Assembly: GCF_015353075.1 (NCBI RefSeq)
Contig: NZ_CP064187.1
Span: 1,736,001 to 1,800,000 of the forward strand
Source: Rhizobium sp. 007
Lineage (GTDB): Bacteria; Pseudomonadota; Alphaproteobacteria; Rhizobiales; Rhizobiaceae
DNA length: 64,000 nt
Direction: 5' to 3'
Numbering within the stretch: position 1 is the stretch's first letter; every line of letters starts with the position of its first letter. Below, one piece after another: positions 50,701 through 58,327 of this stretch. The notes under the pieces were generated by a model that worked only from the letters and a program-made list of their open reading frames with translations, did not search any database and was not told the origin of the DNA. The position numbers and the translations under genes were made by a program.

Positions 50701-50867
50701 AACCGGAATTCCGCACCGCCGTCGACCGCTACATCGCCGATTTCGAGAAATTGCTTGCCGACGTCGCCCGCACTGACCGCGACCGGACGATTACGCAATC
50801 GTACCTGACGTCGGATACTGGCAAGGTCTACACGATGCTGGCCCACGCCGCAGGCCGCCTGAGCTAA
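44706..50867 (+). CDS. giant coiled-coil membrane protein, growth-pole-ring (GPR/RgsE)-like
   Basis: 2,053 residues. N-terminus: charged disordered 110 residues, then two membrane helices (about 113-131 and 147-171), a cytoplasmic or periplasmic coiled-coil of roughly 1,650 residues in which apolipoprotein-like 11-residue repeats dominate, a Pro/Ala linker (about 1,835-1,940) and a conserved C-terminal end (RHVVESLNSLSVDIARAIDH ... LAHAAGRLS). Length, two helices and apolipoprotein-like repeats match Agrobacterium GPR and S. meliloti RgsE, which form a ring at the growing pole. The identification is from memory of that architecture and is not a search result. GAGGCG lies 9 bases upstream of ATG 44706. 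Codon use is normal, so this is native rather than acquired. Confidence 0.8.
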   Translation: MANNKYSESIEDKAFKALDEALQIDFSQQKAPSRGAKTPDAPEAKVSDTPSARSNQQDQDESQRRRGRGSRAEQVARAPALAAANDANRMTAASILKSLDGGSTRSAVRNATLFSLLWIVGGVGLMALLYSPQIWQIRSVTDLAALPGVIAGIIGIIVPVLLFYAFAIMISRAQDMRNAARSMAEVALRLSEPETIASERIMTVGQAVRREVSAMNEGIERTIARASELETLVHSEVNALERSYADNELRVRGLVHELGSEREAIVNHAERIRSSIVGVHDQLKEDLSLATEEIAVRLATSGEAFASMIDTRAATLTEKSETAIQSLGSLLAAKTDSLLQTLTSSGFALAHEFDTRLESLTSNLNDRGEQLLSQFETRASTMDSSAEKLNAALNDRARQLNEILIARTREINESLTGGEREITGTLDDVLAKLNASLDDKSASFRQSLQSSADDAIMDLDLRSGFFDERLQATVAQMSTAFDERVAEFTNAFDKRAGSLDTKLMESLARINETLAGGSESIDGILNSSIERLGASMTDQSFALATALSTGQEVLESSLGSKVDEISNALSARTSEITSALQSASGGISEALASGVSELHGSLSARSSEITSALQSASGEISEVLASGVSDLHGSLSGRTSELTFALQSAKDEISETLASGTTDLRTNLSSHTGKLTSALKNAKSELSEALTSGTSELQANLSGRTSELASALQNATGEISLALATGTSELHNNLAARSTEFRETLLSTTSDLTAAVSAGTEQITSAFGRADELNNVISQRAAAITQALDSAHERIDGVMAERSSALVSALSSNHDRLADALDEKTMALAISLDDSQSRFDSALEARTNALLDTVAGAEARVAGAFTDKAEGIRSAYTDNQERLERSLGEHVAALSSTLSSSNNRLESLTGEAAARMESLTSEAAARIDGSLASAHDRIRATLDDRANAISLSLSDAHAQLSDTLSEQTTTIGASVAASASMLEMSLEDHEASIRQTIDGSARSLEERLREGAGQIAGRFQDAASEISRSAETFSMHLDQSIDGMTGRFAETGSRVEAGLAALENRIRDGVAGVATQVDAAGSRLAETLNDSISQLRELGDDAALRVTTVLESTSDTLTGAIDERTASLAGAIDERTASLAAAIGERTSALTAAVDERAANLTMTIDDRAANLATSIDDRTANLAQAMHRGSEHIDERLSTMDRALTLGLNAVNQTIEGKAAGLASTLRSAVADAAQGMDAEAARTAELMARTGQQFTEGLDQKSGEFARAMDERSEQIVGRVSEAQNRLASQAAAVAQTFSEAGNAIVNKVAEAETLVSGQVNAISQALSEAQSSLENRGDAIRSTIASASEGIATTMSNVDRALEARSSAIRSGLEERAREIDATLTDVEKALEARGHTIRSTLDERTRELNSMLAGRSSELSRLIDETAHPMIERYTEAGKEAAARIAAAAEQSADRLRAENAVLANAIAARTESASTAVNAIETSLLANVNALIERLSENSASMAMMMNSAAEDLATVDGRLGETTSRFTDSASKAAEMVSASTRLLEGKVDRLSDISGQTLAQVGGIIGRFDEHSKVLSQASNLLAAAQSNLVSTLEEREGALQSLSVGLVQRSEEIEKTMRALSGMVENAFERAEQRSNQVTGNLRQGVQSSFADIGRVLSETEKRAEEAAEAMRSSIVKAGEEASATIEGTFDNAERRSNDLVNRLRGGLTASLSDVERMLGEAGRASDGAAQQLRESLREAVEEAVARFSGATDEIRRSAGDIRKELDMTRSELKRGAFDLPEEAKESAAAMRRAVAEQIKALQDISQIVSRSTQQLEVSEPVARAAAQAQPAPRPAPAAQQPGPAPARQPVVEDGFALRGTIAPPAAPAPQRAAPVPATPARQETGGWISDLLRGASRDEAAEEAPAARTAAPSAQPAPAQQRSADTRNPRHVVESLNSLSVDIARAIDHDASVDLWHRYQRGERDVFTRRLYTLKGQQTFDEIKRKYDREPEFRTAVDRYIADFEKLLADVARTDRDRTITQSYLTSDTGKVYTMLAHAAGRLS
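46410..47003 (+). repeat. six 33-residue tandem repeats inside the giant gene
   Basis: Units of 99 bp, from residue 569: LSARTSEITSALQSASGG then LSARSSEITSALQSASGE and so on. Each unit is three hendecads; the first two are nearly the same at the DNA level, later units diverge. Confidence 0.9.
48063..48260 (+). repeat. six 11-residue (33-bp) tandem repeats inside the giant gene
   Basis: AIDERTASLAG, AIDERTASLAA, AIGERTSALTA, AVDERAANLTM, TIDDRAANLAT, SIDDRTANLAQ: clean hendecads from about residue 1,120. Confidence 0.9.
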
Positions 50868-50889
50868 CGGAAGCAAAGCTGACGATTGC

Positions 50890-50935
50890 TACAGGAAGGG
50901 TCGCCCAAAGGCCGCCCTTTTCCTGTGCTTTTTAC
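50890..50935 (+). terminator. intrinsic terminator of the giant gene
   Basis: ACAGGAA / TTCCTGT outer stem with an inner GGG/CCC, then a T-rich GCTTTTTA. Imperfect inner stem. Confidence 0.7.
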
Positions 50936-51032
50936 CAGACGGGACGGCCGTTCTGTAGCAAAGCGGATATCGGATCGTCCAGCCACACCCTGGCCTGATG
51001 GCTGAATGTGATGGCCATGGAAGGAGAGATCT

Positions 51033-51293
51033 ATGCGCGTCCAACTCGTCATATTTGCCGCCGCCGCGATGACAACCAGCATGGCGGAGGCAGGAAGCCA
51101 ATCGTCGAACACAAGCTCGAACAGGTCATCCAACAGCGGCGTCGTGCGCGAGCGGATTGTCGATACCTACTGCGAAGACGGCTTTTGCCAGCGCTACGTC
51201 CGGCACCGTGTATATCGCGACGACTGGCAGAGTGGCCACGAACGCGAACGGCGCCGCTATCGCGACCCCTATTATGAAGATGATGACGATTGA
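51033..51293 (+). CDS. small secreted protein with acidic tail
   Basis: 86 residues: signal peptide MRVQLVIFAAAAMTTSMAEA, a Ser/Asn-rich stretch, a Cys pair in VDTYCEDGFCQRYVRHR and an Arg/Tyr then Asp-rich end (YYEDDDD). AAGGAGAGATCT upstream of ATG. No family recognised; the C-x4-C pair suggests a periplasmic disulphide. Confidence 0.6.
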   Translation: MRVQLVIFAAAAMTTSMAEAGSQSSNTSSNRSSNSGVVRERIVDTYCEDGFCQRYVRHRVYRDDWQSGHERERRRYRDPYYEDDDD

Positions 51294-51580
51294 GCTCACT
51301 GCAGACTCGAACTCATCCGTTCGATCCAGCGTATTTTCGACCGTAGTTCATGGACGCAATGTGCAAAGTTTCCGGGCCGCCGATTGGTGAATCAAATGCT
51401 GGATGGATGAAGAACGAGCAGGCGAAGCCCGACGCCTCTTCGCAATTGCTGCCAATGAGCTGCGCAGTCTCGTCACAGGCACGAAATCAACAAGCGACAA
51501 GAACCGGAATTCTCTCGCTTAGGTTGATAACGGCATGAAGGTTCCAGGCGAGCACACACATGCTTTCGAGGTGAAGATCG
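51294..51580. other. gene-poor stretch with a marginal small ORF
   Basis: No convincing gene. A 39-codon frame (51403-51522, MDEERAGEARRLFAIAANEL...) has a plausible composition but no ribosome site. Several short overlapping frames look like noise or eroded sequence. Confidence 0.4.
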
Positions 51581-51851
51581 ATGGCGCTCAGCAAGGATAT
51601 TCCGCAACCTTCACTAGCTCGGCGAACTCATCTCCAGCCTTGAGAAGATCAATGGCCTCATGCAGGTCGAGAATATGTCGCCCCAAGCAGCGACATATGA
51701 TGGAGAGGTCGACCACGACATGGAGCGTCTTCGCCGAATCGAAGGCCAATTGAACGGCCCCGAAAACCGGCTCGCTCAGATCGATCGCAGCGTCCAATCG
51801 ACGATTTCGCCAGTCACCGCTGCAAATGCGCGGTCGAGCGCCTTGACGTAG
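51581..51851 (+). pseudogene. decayed small coiled-coil protein near 51.6 kb
   Basis: ATG 51581 with GAGGTGAAGATCG upstream gives MALSKDI; the frame then shifts by one base near 51598-51605, after which RNLH is followed by TAG (51615-51617) where Q is expected. Continuing, LGELISSLEKINGLMQVENM, later HDMERLRRIEGQLNG and ENRLAQIDRS. The R-L-R-R-I-E-x-x-L style resembles the decayed gene in the purS-purQ gap. Its 3' end overlaps the convergent lipoprotein gene. Confidence 0.5.
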
Positions 51852-52390
51852 CTCTGGCTCGATCCGCCGGCGGCGGGAACGGCGGCGCGAAAAACCTTCT
51901 GGGCGCGGACCGTACCATTGCGATCGTTGAGGATATTCGCGGAGATTTCGACGACCGCCTGGCCGCCGGCGCTGTTGTCAATCTCGAAGGAGCGGATGTC
52001 GGTCACGACCTGGTAGTCGATCGCAAGGCCCTGCCCCGGCTTGCCGACGCCACCGAGCTTGCCGGAGTTTTCGAAGGCCTCGACCAGCTTCGACTGCACG
52101 ATGCGGGGCAGCCTGTCGCTCCATTGCGAACGCGACAGATACTGGATTTCGGAGGGCGAAACGCGGACAACGATCTGTTCGCTGTCCAGCGCCTTCAGCG
52201 CCGTCGGCGCTGGCACGAGGATCTGGCGGCGCTTGGCAGCCCGGCCATCAATGCTGACGGAGGCGGAAAGATCAAAAGTATCGTTCTTGGGCGCCGTGCC
52301 GCAGCCGGTCACTGCCAGCGCCATAAGCGGCAAAAGGAACGCCGTCCTTGCCAGCAATGAACGGCGCGCCAACACATGCGATACGGCCAT
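51776..52390 (-). CDS. ABC-type transport auxiliary lipoprotein (Mla/PqiC-like)
   Basis: 204 residues. Signal with lipobox LAVTGCG; the mature part has the ABC-transport-auxiliary pattern: LSASVSIDGRAAKRRQILVP, PSEIQYLSRSQWSDRLPRIV, and the C-terminal AVVEISANILNDRNGTVRAQ. PqiC/YmbA-like lipoproteins accompany MCE systems at the outer membrane. Last gene of the Mla-like operon, 32 bases after mlaD. Confidence 0.85.
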   Translation of the reverse strand: MAVSHVLARRSLLARTAFLLPLMALAVTGCGTAPKNDTFDLSASVSIDGRAAKRRQILVPAPTALKALDSEQIVVRVSPSEIQYLSRSQWSDRLPRIVQSKLVEAFENSGKLGGVGKPGQGLAIDYQVVTDIRSFEIDNSAGGQAVVEISANILNDRNGTVRAQKVFRAAVPAAGGSSQSYVKALDRAFAAVTGEIVDWTLRSI

Positions 52391-52422
52391 ATTTTATTAC
52401 CCCTGCTTCTCAAATATCCATG

Positions 52423-53793
52423 TCAACGGCGCGTCCGGCCGTCATATTGTTTCACCGTATCGCCACCAAAAATCAGCCGCTGCGGATTCTGATCGAAATT
52501 GCTGATCGCACTGTTGAGATTCTGCATGGTCTGGCGGGCATCGTCGACGAGCGACTGCACGTCGCGCAAGCCGCCGCTCGAGAATCGCTGCAGATTGTCC
52601 GCGATCGGACCGATCCGGGCGTTGAGGTTGTCCGCCATCTTCTTGAAAGATTCGAGCGTCGCGCGCGCTTCGGTAAAGAGCGACTGCGAATTGTCGGTGC
52701 CGAACAGCGCGTCGAGCTTGATCAGGATGCCATCGACGCGCGTCGAAGCCGAGTTCAGTTTGTTCGCCATCTGCGAGACGTCCTGGATCGTCTGGTCGAT
52801 ATCCTTCTGGCGCGCCGAAACCGTATTGGCCACGTCCCGAATGGAGGCGACCGCGACGCGCGCATCCTTCGTCGCCTGCGCAATATCGTCGACCGACCCC
52901 TTCACCTTGGCGGGATCGATCTGCGCCACCAGCGTGTCGACGCGATCGAGCGTCGTCTGCGCCTTCTTGCCGAAATCGTTGAAAGTCGTCGCCGTGTCGT
53001 TGAATCTCTGGATCGCACCCTTCAGGTCGCCGGAGGCATTCGCGATATCGCGGCTCACCTTTTCGGCATTGCTGAGGATCGTATCGATCTTCTTCGCATC
53101 CACCGCACGCACCAGCGCCTCGACGGCCTCCAGCGTAGAATCGACCTTGCCGGAAACGTTGCGCACTGTTTCGGAAAGCTGGCCGACGCTCTGTAGGAAG
53201 GAATCGATGTTCCCGGAGTTCTTCGCCAGCGCGTCGGAGAAGGTCTCGGCATTCTGCAGCGTCTTCGTCAGCGGTCCGCGCGCGTCGCGGACAAAACCCT
53301 GAACCTCTCCCACCGCATCGTTCGCCCGGTCGAGGATCCTGTCGGCCGTCGCCAGGAGGTTCGTCACGCTCGATTGATCTGCGACGATGACCGCGCGCTT
53401 GCCGGTCTCGATGGCCTTCTGCAGGATGTTCTCCTCACCCACCTTACCGCCCGAAAGCTCGATATAGGCCGCACCCGTCAGGCCCTGGATTTCAAGGATG
53501 GCCCTGGTGGAAGGATAGATCGGCGCATCGACGCGCACCTCGGTGAAAGCCAGCGAATATTGCGGGTCGTCGGCATCGATCGACAGCGACGTCACCGAAC
53601 CCACCTGGATGCCGTTGAAACGCACCGGCGACCCGACGCTGAGACCGTTTGCCGATCCCGGAATGCGCACGACGAGTTCCGCCATGGGACCGCTGCGTCC
53701 GTACTCGGCCATCCAGTAGACGAAGCCGAATGCGGCGGCGATCACCAGAACAGTGAAAAAGCCGACGATCGTGTAGTTCGCTTTGGTTTCCAT
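52423..53793 (-). CDS. mlaD: MCE-domain protein, MlaD-like
   Basis: 456 residues. A membrane helix (YTIVGFFTVLVIAAAFGFVY) precedes the MCE domain (VRIPGSANGLSVGSPVRFNG IQVG region, about residues 38-115); after it comes a long coiled-coil stretch (about 130-440). MlaD-like proteins bind lipids between the inner membrane ABC transporter and the outer membrane. It is longer than E. coli MlaD, as is usual in alphaproteobacteria. Second-to-last gene of the operon. Confidence 0.92.
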   Translation of the reverse strand: METKANYTIVGFFTVLVIAAAFGFVYWMAEYGRSGPMAELVVRIPGSANGLSVGSPVRFNGIQVGSVTSLSIDADDPQYSLAFTEVRVDAPIYPSTRAILEIQGLTGAAYIELSGGKVGEENILQKAIETGKRAVIVADQSSVTNLLATADRILDRANDAVGEVQGFVRDARGPLTKTLQNAETFSDALAKNSGNIDSFLQSVGQLSETVRNVSGKVDSTLEAVEALVRAVDAKKIDTILSNAEKVSRDIANASGDLKGAIQRFNDTATTFNDFGKKAQTTLDRVDTLVAQIDPAKVKGSVDDIAQATKDARVAVASIRDVANTVSARQKDIDQTIQDVSQMANKLNSASTRVDGILIKLDALFGTDNSQSLFTEARATLESFKKMADNLNARIGPIADNLQRFSSGGLRDVQSLVDDARQTMQNLNSAISNFDQNPQRLIFGGDTVKQYDGRTRR

Positions 53794-53802
53794 CGTTTCC
53801 GG

Positions 53803-54651
53803 TCACTTCCCGCGGCTGTCGCCAGTGCTTTCGGCACGGCCGGCAGCTGTTTCTTCTTGCGGCACGATCGAGCGCGCGCGCTTGCCCTTGAAATAGGCCT
53901 GAACCCACGGATCATCATAGGCCAGCATGTCGTCGATCGTTCCCTCAACCATTACTCGCTTGTGTCCAAGCACGGCAATACGGTCGCAGACGGAAAACAG
54001 GCTGTCGAGGTCGTGGGTTACCATATAGACCGTCAGCCCCAGCGTATCGCGCAGCCGGGCGATCAGTTCATCGAATTCCGCAGCCCCGATCGGGTCGAGG
54101 CCCGATGTCGGCTCGTCCAGGAACACCAGTTCCGGATCGAGCGCCAAGGCCCGCGCAAGGGCAGCGCGCTTGATCATGCCACCGGAAAGCTCGGAGGGAT
54201 ACTTGTCCGCCGCATCGGCAGCAAGACCCACAAGCCGGATCTTCAGCTGCGCCAACTCGTCCATCAGCGATTTCGGCAGATCCAGATATTCGCGCATCGG
54301 CACCTGGATATTCTCCCTCACCGTCAGGGAGGAAAACAGCGCGCCCTGCTGGAAAAGCACCCCGAGCCGCATGTCGAGCGCATTGCGCTGGTTTTCATCG
54401 AGCTTGTCGAAATTCTGCCCCAGGATCTCGATCGTACCGGAGCGGCGCGGCAAAAGGCGCAAAATGGTCCGCATCAGCACCGATTTGCCGGTACCCGATG
54501 CCCCGACGAAGCCCAGGATCTCGCCGCGGTAGATATTCAGGTTGAGCTTATCGAGCACAATCTTCGGGCCGAAGCCGACGGTCACGTCCCGCGCCGAAAG
54601 CACGATGTCCCGCTCCTTCTTCTCACCCAGATCTGACTGCTTCCCGTCCAC
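53803..54651 (-). CDS. mlaF: ABC transporter ATP-binding protein, MlaF-like
   Basis: 282 residues. Walker A in GFVGASGTGKSVLMRTILRL, signature LSGGMIKRAALARALALDPE, Walker B ELVFLDEPTSGLDP, and switch His in VTHDLDSLFSVCDRIAVLG. Energises lipid transport. Ends with a C-terminal extension past the usual length (KRARSIVPQEETAAGRAEST). Close to mlaE (10-base gap) and mlaD (10 bases), same strand. Confidence 0.93.
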   Translation of the reverse strand: MDGKQSDLGEKKERDIVLSARDVTVGFGPKIVLDKLNLNIYRGEILGFVGASGTGKSVLMRTILRLLPRRSGTIEILGQNFDKLDENQRNALDMRLGVLFQQGALFSSLTVRENIQVPMREYLDLPKSLMDELAQLKIRLVGLAADAADKYPSELSGGMIKRAALARALALDPELVFLDEPTSGLDPIGAAEFDELIARLRDTLGLTVYMVTHDLDSLFSVCDRIAVLGHKRVMVEGTIDDMLAYDDPWVQAYFKGKRARSIVPQEETAAGRAESTGDSRGK

Positions 54652-54660
54652 GCTGAACCC

Positions 54661-55842
54661 TTAAAAATTGATGGCCGCATAGAACATGGCGAACAGCCCG
54701 TCCATGAGGATGACGACGAAAATCGACTTCACCACGGAAGCCGTCACGTGTTGGCCGAGCGATTCGGCGCTGCCTCCGACCTTAAGACCTTCCACGGCCG
54801 CGACAATACCGATGACGAGCGCCATGAACGGCGCCTTGATCATGCCGGAGAGCACCGTCGACAGCGTGATCGCCTCGTGCAGGCGCGACAGGAAGGTCGC
54901 GAAGGTGATGCCGGAATAGGCCCAGGCGACCGCGGCCGCGCCGAACAGCGAGGCGAAGTTCGCCAGCACCGTCAGAAGCGGCAGCGCCACCGTCAGTGCC
55001 ACAAGCCGCGGGAAGATCAGCACACCCACCGGATTGAGGCCCATGACCTTCAGCGCGTCGACCTCCTCACGCATCTTCATCGAGCCGATTTCGGCCGTGA
55101 TCGCGCTGCCCGAACGGCCGGCGATCATAATCGCCGTCAGGAGCACGCCGATTTCGCGGAGCTGCAGGATGCCGACGAGGTCGACGACAAAGACTTCGGC
55201 CCCGAAATAGCGGAGCTGGAAGGCCCCCTGCTGCGCGATGATGGCGCCGATCAGGAACGACATCAAAAGGATGATCGGAACGGCGCGCACGCCCATGTGA
55301 TCGATCTGGTTGACGATCGAGGCCGGAGAAACGCCGCTGCCGCGCCCGAACTTCATCTGCGCACCGCGCACCGCCGAGCCCAGGATATACATCGCGGCCG
55401 TGAGGTCATTCCAGAGGTCCATGGTCATCTTGCCGACCGGCGCGAAGATGCGCTCGGCAATGCCGCTTTTCATCGCAGCCTCAGTCGCGTCCTCCTCCGG
55501 CTTCTCGGAGAATTCCTCGATCATCTCGTCGATGTGTGGATTGGTGCCTTCAAAACGAACGTGCCGCCCGGCCGCCTCTTCCTGCAGCTTGAGCCGGCAA
55601 AGCAGCCAGACACCGGCCGTGTCGATATCCGTGACGCCCGACAGGTCGAGCGTCAGACCACCTTTAGCACGGGCAATCTTCTCGAAGTCGTGGAGGACGA
55701 GGTGGATGTTCGCGCTGCGCCAATTGCCTTCGAGATGAACGCGGCGTCCTCCACCATCGGCTTGGTCGTCCACGTGCAGTGAGGCGGCGTTGCGGGTGTC
55801 GGGCTTCAAAATGCTTGTGTCTTTCAAGGCTTGCGGCGACAT
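54661..55842 (-). CDS. mlaE: MlaE-type permease with N-terminal STAS domain
   Basis: 393 residues. Residues about 30-120 form a STAS domain (the MlaB part, fused: GGLTLDLSGVTDIDTAGVWL with the conserved D-T/S). The permease region carries RAVPIILLMSFLIGAIIAQQ, REIGVLLTAIMIAGRSGSAI and EEVDALKVMGLNPVGVLIFP. First gene of the operon on the minus strand. The remaining Mla genes (mlaA, mlaC) are not here. Confidence 0.93.
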   Translation of the reverse strand: MSPQALKDTSILKPDTRNAASLHVDDQADGGGRRVHLEGNWRSANIHLVLHDFEKIARAKGGLTLDLSGVTDIDTAGVWLLCRLKLQEEAAGRHVRFEGTNPHIDEMIEEFSEKPEEDATEAAMKSGIAERIFAPVGKMTMDLWNDLTAAMYILGSAVRGAQMKFGRGSGVSPASIVNQIDHMGVRAVPIILLMSFLIGAIIAQQGAFQLRYFGAEVFVVDLVGILQLREIGVLLTAIMIAGRSGSAITAEIGSMKMREEVDALKVMGLNPVGVLIFPRLVALTVALPLLTVLANFASLFGAAAVAWAYSGITFATFLSRLHEAITLSTVLSGMIKAPFMALVIGIVAAVEGLKVGGSAESLGQHVTASVVKSIFVVILMDGLFAMFYAAINF

Positions 55843-55927
55843 TGCCGACTCGCGAACAAATCGCTCACGCCCGGCGCGTCAATATACCGAAGACACATAG
55901 AATTTCCATGCTCGCAGGATTGCAATT

Positions 55928-56911
55928 ATGCCACGCTCGCTCGAAATCCAGATGAATTCCTTCCCCATTGCGGGCATTTTCACGATCTCGCGCGGTGCAA
56001 AGACATCGGCGGACGTCATCACCTGCATTCTGACGGAAAACGGCAGGCGCGGCTGGGGCGAATGCGTCCCCTACCGACGCTATGGCGAAACGATGGAAAG
56101 CGTCGCCGCGCAGATCGAGGCCGCCCGACCGCTGATCGAGCAAGGCATTTCAGGCGAAGAGCTGCTTTCGGCATTGCCGCCCGGCGCAGCGAGGAATGCC
56201 GTCGATTGCGCGATATGGGACCTCGAAGCCAAGCTCGGCGGAAAGAGCGTTGCCGAACGCATTGGGCTTGCGACCGCAAAGCCGCTCACGACCGCTTACA
56301 CCATCTCGCTCGGCGAACCGGAGGTCATGACAGCGCAAGCGCGCGAATATTCTGCAAGGGCGCTACTCAAGGTCAAGGTCGGCACCGGCAACGATGAAAG
56401 CCGCATACGCGCCGTGCGCGAAGCCGCGCCTGACAGCACCATCATCCTCGATGCCAACGAGGGCTGGCCCGAGGAAACGCTGGAACATCACTTGCGCATC
56501 GCCGCCGAGATGAATATCGCCCTCATCGAGCAGCCCCTGCCCGCCGGCCGGGACGAAATGCTTGCCGGCATCGCGCGCCCGGTCCTCGTCTGTGCCGACG
56601 AGAGCGTCCATCATACCGGCGATCTTGCGAGCCTGCGCGACCGCTACGACGCGATCAACATCAAGCTCGATAAGACCGGCGGCCTGACGGAGGCACTCGT
56701 CATGAAACGGGAGGCTCAGCGCCTCGGCTTCCAGATCATGCTCGGCTGCATGGTGGGCACATCGCTCGCAATGGCGCCCGCCGTGCTCTTGGCGCAGGAC
56801 GCGGAATTCGTCGATCTCGACGGTGCGCTGCTTCTTGCCCGCGACCGGGAATGCGGCCTGCGCTACACCGCTTCCCTTGTCTGGCCGCCCGAGGCCAGCC
56901 TTTGGGGCTGA
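55928..56911 (+). CDS. dgcA: N-acetyl-D-glutamate racemase / dipeptide epimerase, DgcA-like
   Basis: 327 residues of the enolase superfamily (MLE subgroup). KVKVG (catalytic Lys), ILDANEGW, LIEQPLPAGRDEM (metal Glu), VCADESVH (Asp/Glu) and INIKLDKTGGL (second catalytic Lys). Substrate specificity (dipeptide versus N-acetyl-glutamate) cannot be read from motifs, so the DgcA name is a guess at subfamily. Its 3' end overlaps the convergent MFS gene by 49 bases. Confidence 0.85.
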   Translation: MPRSLEIQMNSFPIAGIFTISRGAKTSADVITCILTENGRRGWGECVPYRRYGETMESVAAQIEAARPLIEQGISGEELLSALPPGAARNAVDCAIWDLEAKLGGKSVAERIGLATAKPLTTAYTISLGEPEVMTAQAREYSARALLKVKVGTGNDESRIRAVREAAPDSTIILDANEGWPEETLEHHLRIAAEMNIALIEQPLPAGRDEMLAGIARPVLVCADESVHHTGDLASLRDRYDAINIKLDKTGGLTEALVMKREAQRLGFQIMLGCMVGTSLAMAPAVLLAQDAEFVDLDGALLLARDRECGLRYTASLVWPPEASLWG

Positions 56912-58083
56912 AGGTAGTAGGCGACGAAGACCAGAGACATTCCCAGCACCGCGACGAGTGCCATGACGTAGAAGCTTGCGAGGCCGAGCCAGGCATAGAT
57001 GTAGCCGGAGGCGAGCGTCATCAGCCCCATGAACATGCCGTTATAGAAGAAATAGGCGCCCTGGGCCGACGATTCCTGCGTCTCCTGTACCGTTGCCACG
57101 ATCCGCCTCTGCACGCCGGTATGCACGAAGGCGAAGCTGCAGGAATGGAAACACTGCAGCACGAAAAAGCCAACGAAGCCCCAGTGCATCGGAAACAGGA
57201 TCCAGCGGCAGATGCAGACCGCGCAGCCGATGCGGATGAGCGTCCAGGCGTTGAAGCGGCGGTTCAAATGCTTCGAGACGAAGAACACCATGACTTCGGA
57301 AGCGACGCCCGCACTCCAGAGAATACCGACCTCCGTTCCCGAAAAACCGAGGTGATGCCAGTAAATCGAGGCGAAGGCATAAAGAAGCGCGTGGCTGGAC
57401 TGCTGGATCGCCACGCCCCAAAGCAGCACCAGCAGGTGCGGCTGCCGCAGCGAACTGCCGGTGGCAGCCGGTATGTCGACCGGCGTGCCGCGCCGGCGCG
57501 TCGGCCCGATGCGCGGACAGTAGATCGCCATCAGTATCGTCGTGACGAAACCGAAAATCATCACCGGCAGCACCATCGAGCCACCCGAATAGCCGATCAT
57601 CTCGCCGCCGATCAGGGTCGATGCGATGAAGGCGATCGAGCCCCAGACGCGCATCGATCCGTAGTCGAGTCCCCATCGGCGAACGCCGGAAATGACGATC
57701 GATTCGACGACCGGCAGATAGGGCGCAAAGGTCGCCCCCTGCATGCTGAAAACGATCAGGACCGGCCAGAAACTTGTCGTCCAGCAGAGCGCGACCGCCG
57801 TCAGCAGCGACAGTCCGCCGGACCACAACAACACGTCGGCGCGCTCCTTCATTCGGTCGGCGTACATGGCGATGATCGGCGCAACGAGGACGCGCACCAC
57901 CATCGGCACCGCCAGGATGATGCCGATTTCATGATCGGAGAATTCGTGGAACGCGAGCCAGACGGGAAAGAAGGGAAGAACGACACCGTTGACAGTCAGC
58001 GGAGCGCAATAGGACAGGGCGCTGAGCAGCCGGAAGCGCGGCGGCGCCCCCTCGCCTGTCGGGGCATTCTGGGCGGGAATCAT
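56863..58083 (-). CDS. MFS transporter (MFS_1-like, phenylpropionate-permease type)
   Basis: 406 residues, 12 predicted helices, with MFS_1-like features: RFRLLSALSYCAPLTVNGVV, WRLxxP-like FLPVWLAFHEFSD, VGILWSAGVASEVMVFFVSK, and GVQRRIVATVQETQESSAQG. Substrate unknown. A perfect 12-bp TGAAACGTTTCA sits 75 bases upstream of its start, the kind of palindrome LacI-type regulators bind; no regulator gene is nearby. Confidence 0.85.
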   Translation of the reverse strand: MIPAQNAPTGEGAPPRFRLLSALSYCAPLTVNGVVLPFFPVWLAFHEFSDHEIGIILAVPMVVRVLVAPIIAMYADRMKERADVLLWSGGLSLLTAVALCWTTSFWPVLIVFSMQGATFAPYLPVVESIVISGVRRWGLDYGSMRVWGSIAFIASTLIGGEMIGYSGGSMVLPVMIFGFVTTILMAIYCPRIGPTRRRGTPVDIPAATGSSLRQPHLLVLLWGVAIQQSSHALLYAFASIYWHHLGFSGTEVGILWSAGVASEVMVFFVSKHLNRRFNAWTLIRIGCAVCICRWILFPMHWGFVGFFVLQCFHSCSFAFVHTGVQRRIVATVQETQESSAQGAYFFYNGMFMGLMTLASGYIYAWLGLASFYVMALVAVLGMSLVFVAYYLQPQRLASGGQTREAV

Positions 58084-58157
58084 CGGTGGACCTGCAGGAA
58101 ACTAGACCTTGCCTAGCACATCAACCCAAGGGCGACTATGGCCAGAAATAGCCTTTC

Positions 58158-58169
58158 TGAAACGTTTCA
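58158..58169. promoter_or_regulatory. TGAAACGTTTCA palindrome, LacI-type operator candidate
   Basis: Perfect 12-bp palindrome with central CG, partly extended by flanking TTC and GAA. It lies between the MFS gene (58083, minus) and the GNAT gene (58328, plus). The rest of 58084-58327 shows no gene. Confidence 0.45.
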
Positions 58170-58327
58170 AGAAAAAGCTTGTCCCCTTCGCTCACAATCC
58201 ATCGTAACTAAAAGTCGCTAACGTTTGGGGCCCGCGCAGAGTGTCGTGGATTTTGAGCCAAGCGTCATGCGGCCGTTACCGTTAGGTGGTTCGGTCGCCC
58301 TTCCAAGAAAAAGAAGGGGATATACCT

